DNA of 33,808 nt from an uncultured Rubritalea sp. (GCA_937923145.1 CALAJT010000032.1:1-33808), one strand, 5' to 3'; shown: positions 16,193 through 24,458, counted from the stretch's first letter. The notes: generated by a model not told the origin, from the sequence alone. Numbers and translations are program-made.

Positions 16193-16606
16193 ATGTCAAC
16201 AGGAAGCGCACAACATTACGACGTAATAGCCGATAAACAGTTATTACTTACCAAAGTCATAATGCACTTTTCTCCATTGAATAACCCGATTCAATGGACT
16301 GGCTTATTTGTAATTGGTTACGGAATATATGAGCAAGTAATGAGATTATTTTATAGGGACTCTTCTGGAGTAATACGTTCTAGAACTCATACTAGAAATT
16401 TCTCAATGAGAAACGACGCATCACTACTAATCCCATTCCATCTTGCGAATATGACAGGGCATGCTGATCTTAGACACACTTTCGCTCATGGAGGTTTCAC
16501 TTCAGAAGAGTTAGCTGATTTAGTATACGTAGATTTACGTAATGACCTAAAAAAGTTCAAAGAAGCTTTAGCTCTTGTAGCAGCAGAAATTAATGAGGAA
16601 TCTTAA
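16193..16606 (+). CDS. Small HEPN-like protein with RX4H motif
   Basis: 137 residues, predicted helical. ADLRHTFAHGG contains R94-H-T-F-A-H99, an R-x4-H arrangement that in HEPN-superfamily RNases is the catalytic motif. Upstream helices (IGYGIYEQVMRLFYRDS) and a C-terminal helix (LRNDLKKFKEALALVAAEI) fit the HEPN layout. HEPN proteins are frequent toxins or RNase effectors of defence systems, and some subfamilies accompany DUF262 proteins. Starts 20 nt after the DUF262 stop; last gene of the operon. An alternative is a non-catalytic HEPN with only a structural role, since the family contains both. Confidence 0.65.
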   Translation: MSTGSAQHYDVIADKQLLLTKVIMHFSPLNNPIQWTGLFVIGYGIYEQVMRLFYRDSSGVIRSRTHTRNFSMRNDASLLIPFHLANMTGHADLRHTFAHGGFTSEELADLVYVDLRNDLKKFKEALALVAAEINEES

Positions 16607-16685
16607 CAAAATCAGCTATTTTCAATAAGAAACAGAAGATCTAGGATATCCAAATTTAAAAAACTCTAGCAGTTATAGACTAATA

Positions 16686-16721
16686 AAAGAAGCTCACCCC
16701 GTTTCCGAGGTGAGCTTCTTT
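16686..16721. terminator. Strong bidirectional terminator between HEPN-like gene and nrdA
   Basis: AAAGAAGCTCACC (16686-16698) pairs perfectly with GGTGAGCTTCTTT (16709-16721), a 13-bp stem with a 10-nt loop. On the minus strand it continues TTTTATTAG after the stem, giving a U-tract for nrdA; on the plus strand the stem itself ends TTCTTTCTG. It makes the separate hairpin at 16736-16754 unnecessary for termination. Confidence 0.9.
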
Positions 16722-16735
16722 CTGTGATTCTTTAT

Positions 16736-16772
16736 TCACACGGAACCCGTGTGATTATTCGCAGCTTTCTCA
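16736..16772 (-). promoter_or_regulatory. Candidate selenocysteine UGA plus bSECIS-like hairpin at the nrdA end
   Basis: On the minus strand the nrdA frame reads ...NPMEIG-TGA(16770-16772)-Glu-Ser-Cys-Glu-TAA(16755-16757). The TGA sits where class I NrdA proteins have the first Cys of the C-terminal redox pair (CxxC, often CESC). Downstream, TCACACGG-GTT-CCGTGTGA (16754 to 16736) is a perfect 8-bp hairpin whose 3-nt loop starts with G; 23 nt separate the TGA from the loop. Known bacterial SECIS elements lie within a few tens of nt after the UGA and have a small apical loop with an early G, so geometry fits. It is not followed by a U-tract, and a separate terminator exists. Alternatives are a nonsense mutation, sequencing error or unrelated hairpin. 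Confidence 0.5.
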
Positions 16773-19700
16773 GCCGATTTCCATTGGGTTGGCGGATGCG
16801 GGGCGGACTAGGGGTAGGGCGTCTGCTGTTTCTGGGACTGGAGTTACGGTGGTGGCTACTGTGGTGGTGGTGGCTATTACTGTTGCTTCCATTCCACTTG
16901 AAGTTGCTACGTTGCGGACGTCTTTTTTGACTGTGCCGGTGGACTTTTCAATTCCAGATGCACCCATGGATCTTAGGTAGTAGGTGGTCTTGAGTCCGGT
17001 GTGCCATGCTCGGCGATACATGTGGGAGAGTATCTTGAGGTCTGGCTTGGCGATGAAGAGGTTGACGCTCTGTGACTGGTCTAACCATTTCTGACGACGT
17101 GCTGCGGCATCGATGACGTATTCGAATGGGACGCCGAATACGGTGCGGTGCTTGTCTTTGAGGTGGTCTGGGATGTCGGCGATTTCGTCTAGTTCTCCGT
17201 CGAAGTATTTGAGGTTGTCTAGCATCTCATCGTTCCAGAGTCCTTCTGCCTTGAGATCGCGGACGAGCTGGCGGTTGAGGATGGTGAAGTTTCCACCGAG
17301 GTTAGATTTGACGAAGAGGTTCTTGTAGTTCGGCTCGATACATGGAGTGGTTCCCATGATGTTAGAGATGGTGGCTGTCGGTGCGATGGCTAGGACGTTT
17401 GAGTTTCTCATGCCGTGCTTGGCGATCTTTTCACGAACGTAGGTCCAGTCCATTTTAGCGCCACGTGGGACGTCGATCTTAACTCCGCGTTCGTCTTCTA
17501 AGAGATCAACGGTGTCTTGTGGAAGGAGTCCGCGATCCCACTTGGATCCTTTGTAGGATGAGTAGGTGCCGTTCTCTGCTGCGATGTCGCTCGATGCGCT
17601 ATAGGCGTAGTAGGCGATGGCTTCCATGAACTCGTCATTGAACTCGACTGCTGCGTCTGAGGCGAATGCCATGTTCTTCTTGTAGAGTGCGTTTTGCAGA
17701 CCCATGACTCCGAGTCCGATAGGACGGTGACGGGTGTTGGAGGTGCGGGCTGACTCTGTAGGGTAGAAGTTGATGTCGATGACATTATCGAGAGCGCGGA
17801 TGGCTACGGTGATGGTTTCCTTGAGCTTTTCGTGGTCTAGTGATCCGTCTTCCTGTATGTGATTATCTAAGACTACTGAGCCGAGGTTACATACTGCTGT
17901 CTCGTCTTCTGAGGTGTTGAGCGTGATCTCTGTGCAGAGGTTGGATGAGTGGATGACTCCTGCGTGGTCTTGTGGTGAGCGGAGGTTACACGGGTCCTTG
18001 AATGTGATCCATGGGTGTCCTGTCTCGAAGATCATTTTAAGCATCTTTTTCCACATGTCGATGGCTGGGAGTTTCTTGGTCCAGATTTTGCCTTCGGCAG
18101 CCATTGACTCGTATTCTTTATATCGCTGCTCGAAAGCTGAGCCGTAGAGATCGTGTAGATCTGGGGTTTCATTAGTACGGAATAGTGACCAGTCTTCACG
18201 GGCTTCCATGCGCTTCATGAAGAGGTCTGGAACCCAGTTTGCGGTGTTCATGTCGTGACAGCGGCGACGCTCGTCTCCGGTATTTTTACGGAGTTCGAGG
18301 AAGTCTTCCATGTCGTTATGCCAGGTTTCTAGATAGGCACAGCCTGAGCCACGGCGTTTTCCGCCTTGGTTGACTGCTACGAGCTGGTCATTGTGGAGTT
18401 TGAGGAATGGGATGACGCCTTGGGATTCACCATTGGTGCCCTGGATGTAGCCACCTGTTCCGCGAACTGCTGTCCATGATCCGCCGAGTCCGCCTGCCCA
18501 CTTGGAAAGGTAGGCATTGTCCGCGATACCGCGCTGCATGATGGATTCGATGCTGTCATCTACTTTGTAAAGATAGCATGATGAGAGCTGGCTGTGGAGT
18601 GTGCCAGAGTTGAAGAGTGTAGGAGTTGATGAGCAGAATCTACGAGCCTTGTAGAGGTTGTAGAGTCGGATGCACCAGTCTTGCTTCTGTGGTCCGTCTT
18701 CCTTGAAGAGTCCCATAGAGACACGCATCCAGAAGAACTGAGGGACCTCTAGGCGACGCTGTGTATCACATGTTTTATCGATGATGAGGTAGCGATCATA
18801 AAGTGTGGAGATGCCGAGGTAGTCGAAGTCTAGGTCAGCTGTTGGGTCGAGCTGAGCCGCGATCTTATTGATATTATAGCGACCGTCTGTGATCTCTGGT
18901 GAAAGACGCTTGATGTCGACTCCGTGTTTGAGATATTTCTTAAATGCTGTTACGTGTGCTTTCTTAAGGCCTTCAATTCCGTCGTTGAGGATGGTCCAGT
19001 CTAGGACTTCTTCATAGATGTAGGAGAGGAGAATTCTTCCTGCGAAGAGGGAGAAGTCCGCGTCTTGCTCTATGAGGGCTTTGGCGTTGAGAGTGATTGT
19101 CTGGCGGAGTCCGTCTTTAGTGATCTCTGATCCTATAGATCGGCGAAGCTCACGCTCGATGTCTGCTTCAGATAGGCGAAGTTCTAGCCCTATAGATGCG
19201 AACTGGATGCGCTTCTTGAGCTCCATCCCGTCCCAGAAATCAGATGATCCGTCTGGTGATGTGACTACTACCATAGAGTCCTGCTGGGGATCTTCTTCTG
19301 GGATTAGGTCTTGTGTGAGGCGGTCTTGAGCTTGTTGGCGACGGTAGAGGATGTAATGCTCAGCTGTCTTGAAGTGACCACCACGCATAAGTTCTTCCTG
19401 AACCATGTCTTGCACGTCTTCGATGTGGATGAAGGCTTTTTCTTCATCACGAACACGTGCAGTCACTGCTTTTGCTATCATTTTCGCTGAATCACCATCG
19501 CGTTTGAGAGAGAGAAATGCGTGGCGGACTGCGTTTTCAATCTTGGTTTCTGACCAAGGCACTACATTACCATTTCTACGGATGAGGCGAAGTGTGAATG
19601 GCTCGTTAGAGACGGTAGTGACTTCGATGCTTCCTTTTTCGACGAGCGCGCGGTTGAAGACAAGAGACTTAGCTACATCGTGAGCATCATTCTCTATGAG

Positions 19701-20075
19701 TGCTTTTTCTATCAGGAGATAGAGGTCCGCCTGAGTGAGCTTAAGCTTACCACTCTCGCCTACTTGCTCTACCAATGATTCAGCGACGCTGTGCGCTACA
19801 CCTGATACAAAATGTCTATTCTCATCATTGAAAATATTGTCTTCGTTAGCCTGACGTGCCAGAAGAAGATCTGTAAGAGCACCACCAACTGTATCAGCTA
19901 TGTCTGCTAGGCATAATTCAGTTTCCTGCTTGCCATTTTGGACGAGGATCTCAGGGACATTGACTTGTTGATTCCCAAGCAGCTCTCTCCATGCGAAGTC
20001 TGGTTTTTCTGAGCGTGGAAGAGTTACTACGTTTTTGAGGGCTTGATCTTCCTCTAGGGATAAGTTGCGGTACAT
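16770..20075 (-). CDS. nrdA: Ribonucleoside-diphosphate reductase large subunit (class I)
   Basis: Reduces ribonucleotides to deoxyribonucleotides; 1101 residues to the TGA, longer than E. coli NrdA (761) because of an N-terminal extension. That extension contains an ATP-cone around residues 158-260 (RLIRRNGNVVPWSETKIENA...) and what looks like one degenerate cone before it and another after it (about 290-370). Catalytic core: SSCYLYKVDDS (first active-site Cys), SSNLCTEITLN (Asn-x-Cys-x-Glu), TAVCNLGS (second Cys), and TYYLRSMG with the tyrosine pair for radical transfer. The C-terminal arm is Thr/Val-rich and stops at NPMEIG without the usual CxxC; see the entry at 16736-16772, which would extend the protein to 16755. 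Lies 70 nt downstream of nrdB on the same strand. Confidence 0.95.
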   Translation of the reverse strand: MYRNLSLEEDQALKNVVTLPRSEKPDFAWRELLGNQQVNVPEILVQNGKQETELCLADIADTVGGALTDLLLARQANEDNIFNDENRHFVSGVAHSVAESLVEQVGESGKLKLTQADLYLLIEKALIENDAHDVAKSLVFNRALVEKGSIEVTTVSNEPFTLRLIRRNGNVVPWSETKIENAVRHAFLSLKRDGDSAKMIAKAVTARVRDEEKAFIHIEDVQDMVQEELMRGGHFKTAEHYILYRRQQAQDRLTQDLIPEEDPQQDSMVVVTSPDGSSDFWDGMELKKRIQFASIGLELRLSEADIERELRRSIGSEITKDGLRQTITLNAKALIEQDADFSLFAGRILLSYIYEEVLDWTILNDGIEGLKKAHVTAFKKYLKHGVDIKRLSPEITDGRYNINKIAAQLDPTADLDFDYLGISTLYDRYLIIDKTCDTQRRLEVPQFFWMRVSMGLFKEDGPQKQDWCIRLYNLYKARRFCSSTPTLFNSGTLHSQLSSCYLYKVDDSIESIMQRGIADNAYLSKWAGGLGGSWTAVRGTGGYIQGTNGESQGVIPFLKLHNDQLVAVNQGGKRRGSGCAYLETWHNDMEDFLELRKNTGDERRRCHDMNTANWVPDLFMKRMEAREDWSLFRTNETPDLHDLYGSAFEQRYKEYESMAAEGKIWTKKLPAIDMWKKMLKMIFETGHPWITFKDPCNLRSPQDHAGVIHSSNLCTEITLNTSEDETAVCNLGSVVLDNHIQEDGSLDHEKLKETITVAIRALDNVIDINFYPTESARTSNTRHRPIGLGVMGLQNALYKKNMAFASDAAVEFNDEFMEAIAYYAYSASSDIAAENGTYSSYKGSKWDRGLLPQDTVDLLEDERGVKIDVPRGAKMDWTYVREKIAKHGMRNSNVLAIAPTATISNIMGTTPCIEPNYKNLFVKSNLGGNFTILNRQLVRDLKAEGLWNDEMLDNLKYFDGELDEIADIPDHLKDKHRTVFGVPFEYVIDAAARRQKWLDQSQSVNLFIAKPDLKILSHMYRRAWHTGLKTTYYLRSMGASGIEKSTGTVKKDVRNVATSSGMEATVIATTTTVATTVTPVPETADALPLVRPASANPMEIG

Positions 20076-20145
20076 TGTTTTCTTTGAATAAAGGTTTGGG
20101 ATGGGAGGGTCTCAAATAGTTTTATTTTAATAGGTCTGGAAAGTT

Positions 20146-21237
20146 CTAGAGATCATCATCATCTACGTCACCTAGCGATGAAGATTTCTGGTATTCAGTA
20201 ACGGTGCCTTCGAAGAAGTTCTGTTCCTTTTTGATGTCCATCATTTCTGCTAACCAAGGGAATGGGTTGCTGACGGGGTTTTCGTTGAGCGGAGCTAGTC
20301 CACAAGATTCTAGACGGCGGTCTGCGATGTAGTCTATATAGAGCTCGAACTCCTCTGCATTAAGTCCTACTGCTGCCACAGGGAGACAATCACGGATGAA
20401 TTTCTTCTCTAAGCGAATGCCTTCTGCCATTGTTGCACGGAGATCTTCGCGGAATTCTGGAGTCCAGATGTCTTGGTTCTCTTCAACGAGATCCATGAGA
20501 AGGTTACGGAATACTTCGATGTGGTTTGACTCATCACGAAGTGTGTATGAGAACATTTGACCGATTCCAGGGAATTTATTCTGTCTGTATAGACTGAGGA
20601 TCATTCCGAAGAGTCCGTAAAACTGTGTGCCTTCCATTACCTGACCGAAGAGGAAGATATTCTTAGCTAGGTCTTGCTTAGTGGATGTCTGTGTGAGGTC
20701 CATATCACGTCGCATTGCACGTGAATTACTCACTACGAATTCGTTTTTCTCAGAAATGGTAGGGATGTCTTCGAACATCGCTTCACATTCGTGAGGGTTG
20801 AGCCCGAGTGACGAGATCATGTAGACAAGTGAGTCTGCATGGATATTCTCTTCATGTGCGTGTCTACCGAGCACTAGCTTGAGCTCAGGGGCTGTGACTA
20901 CTTCACGGACTACGTGCTGGACGTTGTCACCTACTATTCCTTCTGCAGCTGAGAAGTATCCGATGCCCATCTTGATGATCCAGCGCTCTACGTCTGAGAT
21001 ATCGTCCGAGCGCCATTGCTGAACGTCCGTTTGCATAGGCACGTCCTCAGGCTCCCAGTGGTTTGCCTTCATTGTCTTGTAGAGATCGTATGCCCAGTTA
21101 TATTTAATAGGTAGGATATTGAAGAACATGGTGTCCTTACCATTAATTACTTTTTTGGCTGCGAAAGCTGCTTCTGCTTTTACTGTATCGAGCTCGAATG
21201 TGCGTTCTCCGAGTTTTACTGTAGTGGTGTTAGACAT
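20146..21237 (-). CDS. nrdB: Ribonucleotide reductase small subunit, class Ic-like
   Basis: Ferritin-like subunit that generates the oxidising equivalent for NrdA; 363 residues. Metal ligands: E99 (FSAAEGIVGD), E130 and H133 (EENIHADSL), E202 (QVMEGTQFYG), E236 and H239 (RDESNHIE). Position 137, four after H133, is Leu; E. coli has the radical Tyr122 there and Chlamydia trachomatis class Ic has Phe127. The Glu at the first ligand position (Asp84 in E. coli) also matches Chlamydia, as do PFPWLAEMMDIKKEQNFFE and the tail TVTEYQKSSSLGD with the tyrosine for radical transfer. So a tyrosyl-radical-free, probably Mn/Fe enzyme is inferred. First gene of nrdB-nrdA; 511 bp of non-coding DNA lies upstream. 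Confidence 0.95.
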   Translation of the reverse strand: MSNTTTVKLGERTFELDTVKAEAAFAAKKVINGKDTMFFNILPIKYNWAYDLYKTMKANHWEPEDVPMQTDVQQWRSDDISDVERWIIKMGIGYFSAAEGIVGDNVQHVVREVVTAPELKLVLGRHAHEENIHADSLVYMISSLGLNPHECEAMFEDIPTISEKNEFVVSNSRAMRRDMDLTQTSTKQDLAKNIFLFGQVMEGTQFYGLFGMILSLYRQNKFPGIGQMFSYTLRDESNHIEVFRNLLMDLVEENQDIWTPEFREDLRATMAEGIRLEKKFIRDCLPVAAVGLNAEEFELYIDYIADRRLESCGLAPLNENPVSNPFPWLAEMMDIKKEQNFFEGTVTEYQKSSSLGDVDDDDL

Positions 21238-21412
21238 GTGTACGTTGAGTGTATAGGGATTGTGTTAAGTATGATTTAGGGGAGTGATAAGTGCTTATTT
21301 GGAATGATTAGCCAATTTCCAGCAAGGTCTATATCATTACTTAAAAACTCTTAAGCGTCAACGTGTTTTCTCTTCATATGGTATGAACAAATTATTAACA
21401 ATACAACATGTT

Positions 21413-21492
21413 GTGGTTTGTTAGTTTTCATGTAATCTGTCAATTCTTCTTAAATTAACCACTTTTTATTACAAAATGGTGGTTTCAACCAC
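21413..21492. promoter_or_regulatory. Inverted AACCAC/GTGGTT motif cluster upstream of nrdB
   Basis: The 511-bp AT-rich gap between ispH and nrdB (21238-21748) has no visible gene. Within 80 bp it carries GTGGTT (21413), AACCAC (21457), GTGGTT (21479) and AACCAC (21487), four copies in alternating orientation. The middle two form an imperfect hairpin with an A/T inner stem (21457-21484). A palindrome ACAACATGTTGT overlaps the first copy. No NrdR-box pair of the consensus ACACwATATATwGTGT type was seen. It may be an operator for nrdB-nrdA; the regulator is unknown. Confidence 0.35.
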
Positions 21493-21748
21493 TTCGGCTA
21501 GGTATTTTATAAAGGCATCAAAATCGTTCGATTGCGGTTGAGAAAAGTAACTTTTTTTTAGACTAAAACATGTAACCCGTAATTTTAAAAAAAATCATTA
21601 ATTCACGACTCAAATATGGGTGTTGAGCGCGTTTTTATTTATTCTACAACAAATAAAAATTTTATAAAGAGTATGTATTTACTCAACTAGTTTATGATAA
21701 CTATAATTTATCACGCTCGACACAGGAATGTAACTCATTGACCATCTG

Positions 21749-22651
21749 TCATGAACGATTACTCTCAGCATTTATTCTACTGAGTTCTAATAGATGCTTT
21801 TTAACTCCGGCAATATCTGAGTCTGGGGTAGATGTACCAGCTGTGAGACCTACTTTATGAACACCAGTAAACCAAGATTGCTGGATCTCTTCTGCTGACT
21901 GAACATGATAGGCGATACAGCCTAGCTTGCGGCATTTCTCTGCTAGCTGCGCTGTATTATTTGAGTTAGAGCCACCTACTACGATGACTATCTCCACTTT
22001 CACACAGAGCTTTAGCAGAGCTACTTGCCTGTCTTTAGTGGGTCTGCATACTGTATCTGTAAATTTTATATCTGCCTTTGGAAAGCGGATTTCTAGTGCT
22101 TTTACTATCCCTACTACGTGAGTGAGTTGCTGAGTGGTCTGGGAGATGATTCCTATTTTATTTGAGTCTATATTTAGTGCTGCTACATCATCTAGAGTGA
22201 GTATCACTTTTGTATCTGGAAAGTCTCCTGTGAGCCCCCTCACCTCTACGTGTCCAGCTTTTCTGATTACGACTGGTGTGTAGCCTGCTACTATTAGATT
22301 TCTAAGAGCATCGTGGGCTTTATGAACCAAGGGACAGGTGGTATCTAGAACTCTATATCCACGCTCTGCCCAGCGTTTTCTGTCTTTGTCAGCTGCGCCA
22401 TGGGCTGTAATTATTACGTGCTTAGTAGATGCTGTCAGATCTGTTATGTTACCGTGGACTGCTCCTAGCTTGGACATGCTTTGCTTTACAGTGCCATTGT
22501 GGGCTAGCTCTCCTAAGACGGTTACAGGTGAGCGGTCAGCTATTTGCAGTGCTTTGGCTATGGCGGCTTTGACTCCGAAGCACATACCGTAGTGATCCGC
22601 TTCTATTACTTCGAACTTTCTATCTGTTTTATCTCTCATCATGCCGGACAT
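21749..22651 (-). CDS. ispH: 4-hydroxy-3-methylbut-2-enyl diphosphate reductase
   Basis: Last step of the MEP isoprenoid pathway, giving IPP and DMAPP; [4Fe-4S] enzyme. 300 residues. The three cluster cysteines lie in GMCFGVKAA (about residue 24), LDTTCPLVHKAH (about 106) and FTDTVCRPTKDRQ (about 202). Other signatures: LGELAHNGTV, VITAHGAADKDRK, the Glu in GHVEVRGLTG, VVGGSNSNNTAQLAE and GLTAGTSTPDSDI. The sequence is somewhat divergent, but all key residues are present. Start could be any of the Met at 1, 4 or 5. Supplies precursors for ispA in this window. Confidence 0.93.
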   Translation of the reverse strand: MSGMMRDKTDRKFEVIEADHYGMCFGVKAAIAKALQIADRSPVTVLGELAHNGTVKQSMSKLGAVHGNITDLTASTKHVIITAHGAADKDRKRWAERGYRVLDTTCPLVHKAHDALRNLIVAGYTPVVIRKAGHVEVRGLTGDFPDTKVILTLDDVAALNIDSNKIGIISQTTQQLTHVVGIVKALEIRFPKADIKFTDTVCRPTKDRQVALLKLCVKVEIVIVVGGSNSNNTAQLAEKCRKLGCIAYHVQSAEEIQQSWFTGVHKVGLTAGTSTPDSDIAGVKKHLLELSRINAESNRS

Positions 22652-22713
22652 TGGCAGATGACCGTGAAATTTTGATGAAGTTGGTATGAAAATTAGATGA
22701 ATAAATTCATCGT

Positions 22714-23460
22714 TTAAACTCCTCTTTTACTGCCCCATAGTTGGATATGAAGTCGGTCGCAAAAGCGGTAACCTAGATCTCGGCAGAGGTCTGCTAGCCA
22801 TAGTCTGCGACTCTGGAGAGTTTCCTCGTCTCTGCCTTCTGGCATGAGTAGGATACGTTCTTTAGGGATCGGGAATTCGGCTTCGAGTTGCTGAACTTCT
22901 GATAAATCTTGTTCGTTCTGAATTACGAATTTAAACCATGCCTTATCACTCGCAGCAAAGAACTCCATCGCGTCAGCCTTTATCCTTAGCTTTGCTGAGT
23001 TACCACTGTTAGAGAGTTTTGTTGAGACATTCCACTGATCTACAGCAGCAGCTATGTGCTCATCCGGGAGTTGTGTTCCGTTAGTCTCTATTTCAAACCG
23101 GTAGGCTGCGTTACGCTTACGTAAGTCTTCTATTATCGCTAGCCAAGCGGGCTGCTGAAGTAATGGCTCACCTCCTGTCAGAACTACATTTAGGCATCCG
23201 TAGTCAGCTACGAGCTCTGCTACCTCAGAAGTCTCAAGCTCAACGATATAATCGTCTTTAGAGTATTTTTTCTTATCCTCATGATCCCATTTAGAGCCTT
23301 CCCAATTCCAAGTGTAGGCCGTGTCGCACCACTTGCAGTGAAGATTACAAAGAGAAGAGCGGACAAATACCGATGGGACACCCATACTCACACCCTCGCC
23401 TTGGAGAGTGTGGAAGATCTCTGGCTGGATACCTAATTTCGCGAGCTTGATTAATGCCAT
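22714..23460 (-). CDS. queE: 7-carboxy-7-deazaguanine synthase (radical SAM)
   Basis: Converts carboxytetrahydropterin to 7-carboxy-7-deazaguanine in queuosine/preQ1 synthesis. 248 residues. IFHTLQGEGVSMGVPSVFVR at 15-34 is the QueE opening (substrate binding), and the radical SAM cluster motif is C-N-L-H-C-K-W-C (CxxxCxxC, about 38-45). The insertion after DTAYTWNWEGSKWDHEDKKK is typical of longer QueE forms. VVLTGGEPLLQQ is the SAM-binding GGE motif. Other queuosine genes are not in the window. It is 35 nt downstream of the prepilin gene at 23496 and could be co-transcribed with it. Confidence 0.93.
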   Translation of the reverse strand: MALIKLAKLGIQPEIFHTLQGEGVSMGVPSVFVRSSLCNLHCKWCDTAYTWNWEGSKWDHEDKKKYSKDDYIVELETSEVAELVADYGCLNVVLTGGEPLLQQPAWLAIIEDLRKRNAAYRFEIETNGTQLPDEHIAAAVDQWNVSTKLSNSGNSAKLRIKADAMEFFAASDKAWFKFVIQNEQDLSEVQQLEAEFPIPKERILLMPEGRDEETLQSRRLWLADLCRDLGYRFCDRLHIQLWGSKRGV

Positions 23461-23495
23461 TCTATCTAGCTGTTAAAGTAGCTATAGAGACTAAA

Positions 23496-24431
23496 TTATG
23501 GTCTAGGAAGGATTACTGATTTAGAGAAATTCTTACCGTTTAATTCGAGGTAATCTGAAAGCTCTTCATCATCTCTAATATTTGCTGTTCTGAGACCATT
23601 CATACCAGCATCTGTGAGCACTAGTATACTGATGTCTGCGCTTTGAAGTCTATATGCTCCTCCATTTATAGGTGGTGTCAAATCTCCAGAACCTGTAACA
23701 ATAGCGTTATTACCAGTTATACTGAGTGACCTGAATTCAGTGCCATTGACTTGGATTGGAACTCGCTTGTAGCTATAATAACTGGTAGATCCATCTGTAA
23801 CTAGCGATTCGAAATTAAAGGTTACAGTCATGTCAAAGATATTTTCAGCTAAGAAATCATCTCCTCCTACATCACCAAATTCAGGAATATTAGGTTCCTC
23901 TAGAGTGAGGTAATCATCAAAGGTATCATTAGGTTCTATTCTTTTACGATAAAGTGAGAATATTCTGAAGTCAGCCCCCCCCGCGGTAGGGATAATATCC
24001 TTATAGACCAATTTATAGCGAACATATGAAATATCTCCGCCCAAATCACTAGTTCCACCGATGTCACCGTTGTAGCGATCTGTGGTTGCTGAGAAGAAGC
24101 TCATCTCTATCGGGTTTTGCATATTCTTACTAACACTAGGTCCAAGCTGATCTACAGAGTTACCATTCTTTTTCACATTTAGCCACTCGTAGTCATTACC
24201 TGAACGAATCACTAGACCTTCTAGATCTTTACTGACAGTAGCCAGTATATCCTGTGAAATACGGGAGGAGCGCGTCGCATTTTGGCTAGTGACCATTCCG
24301 TTGACTGCTACACGGGTCATTGCCATTAGAACACCGATGATGACCATGGTGACAGACATTGACACTAGTAGCTCGATGAGTGTGAAACCCTTGCGGTTAG
24401 ATGTAGATTTTATGTTGAGATTAAGTTTCAT
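23496..24431 (-). CDS. Prepilin-like protein, Verru_Chthon cassette C-like
   Basis: 311 residues. Class III prepilin leader: basic start, then KGFTLIELLVSMSVTMVIIG, with cleavage expected after Gly and Glu at +5 of the mature protein. The following MAMTRVAVNGMVTSQNATRSSRISQDILATVSKDL resembles the start of Verru_Chthon cassette protein C (pseudopilin-like, known from Verrucomicrobia). The remainder is a beta-rich pilin-type domain ending with LRTANIRDDEELSDYL. Third of three prepilin genes in a row (gap 27 nt to the one upstream). The cassette letter is inferred from memory of the family pattern and order. Confidence 0.75.
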   Translation of the reverse strand: MKLNLNIKSTSNRKGFTLIELLVSMSVTMVIIGVLMAMTRVAVNGMVTSQNATRSSRISQDILATVSKDLEGLVIRSGNDYEWLNVKKNGNSVDQLGPSVSKNMQNPIEMSFFSATTDRYNGDIGGTSDLGGDISYVRYKLVYKDIIPTAGGADFRIFSLYRKRIEPNDTFDDYLTLEEPNIPEFGDVGGDDFLAENIFDMTVTFNFESLVTDGSTSYYSYKRVPIQVNGTEFRSLSITGNNAIVTGSGDLTPPINGGAYRLQSADISILVLTDAGMNGLRTANIRDDEELSDYLELNGKNFSKSVILPRP

Positions 24432-24458
24432 AAAAGTTGTGTAAGTTAGATTTAAAAT

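Noticed and set aside
13664..16682. Matching TAGACTA at both sides of the AT-rich module as an integration repeat
   Set aside because: Only 7 bp in AT-rich DNA, with no integrase, transposase or tRNA nearby; this easily arises by chance.
16736..16754. Hairpin after nrdA as the transcription terminator
   Set aside because: It has no U-tract, and a much stronger 13-bp terminator lies at 16686-16721.
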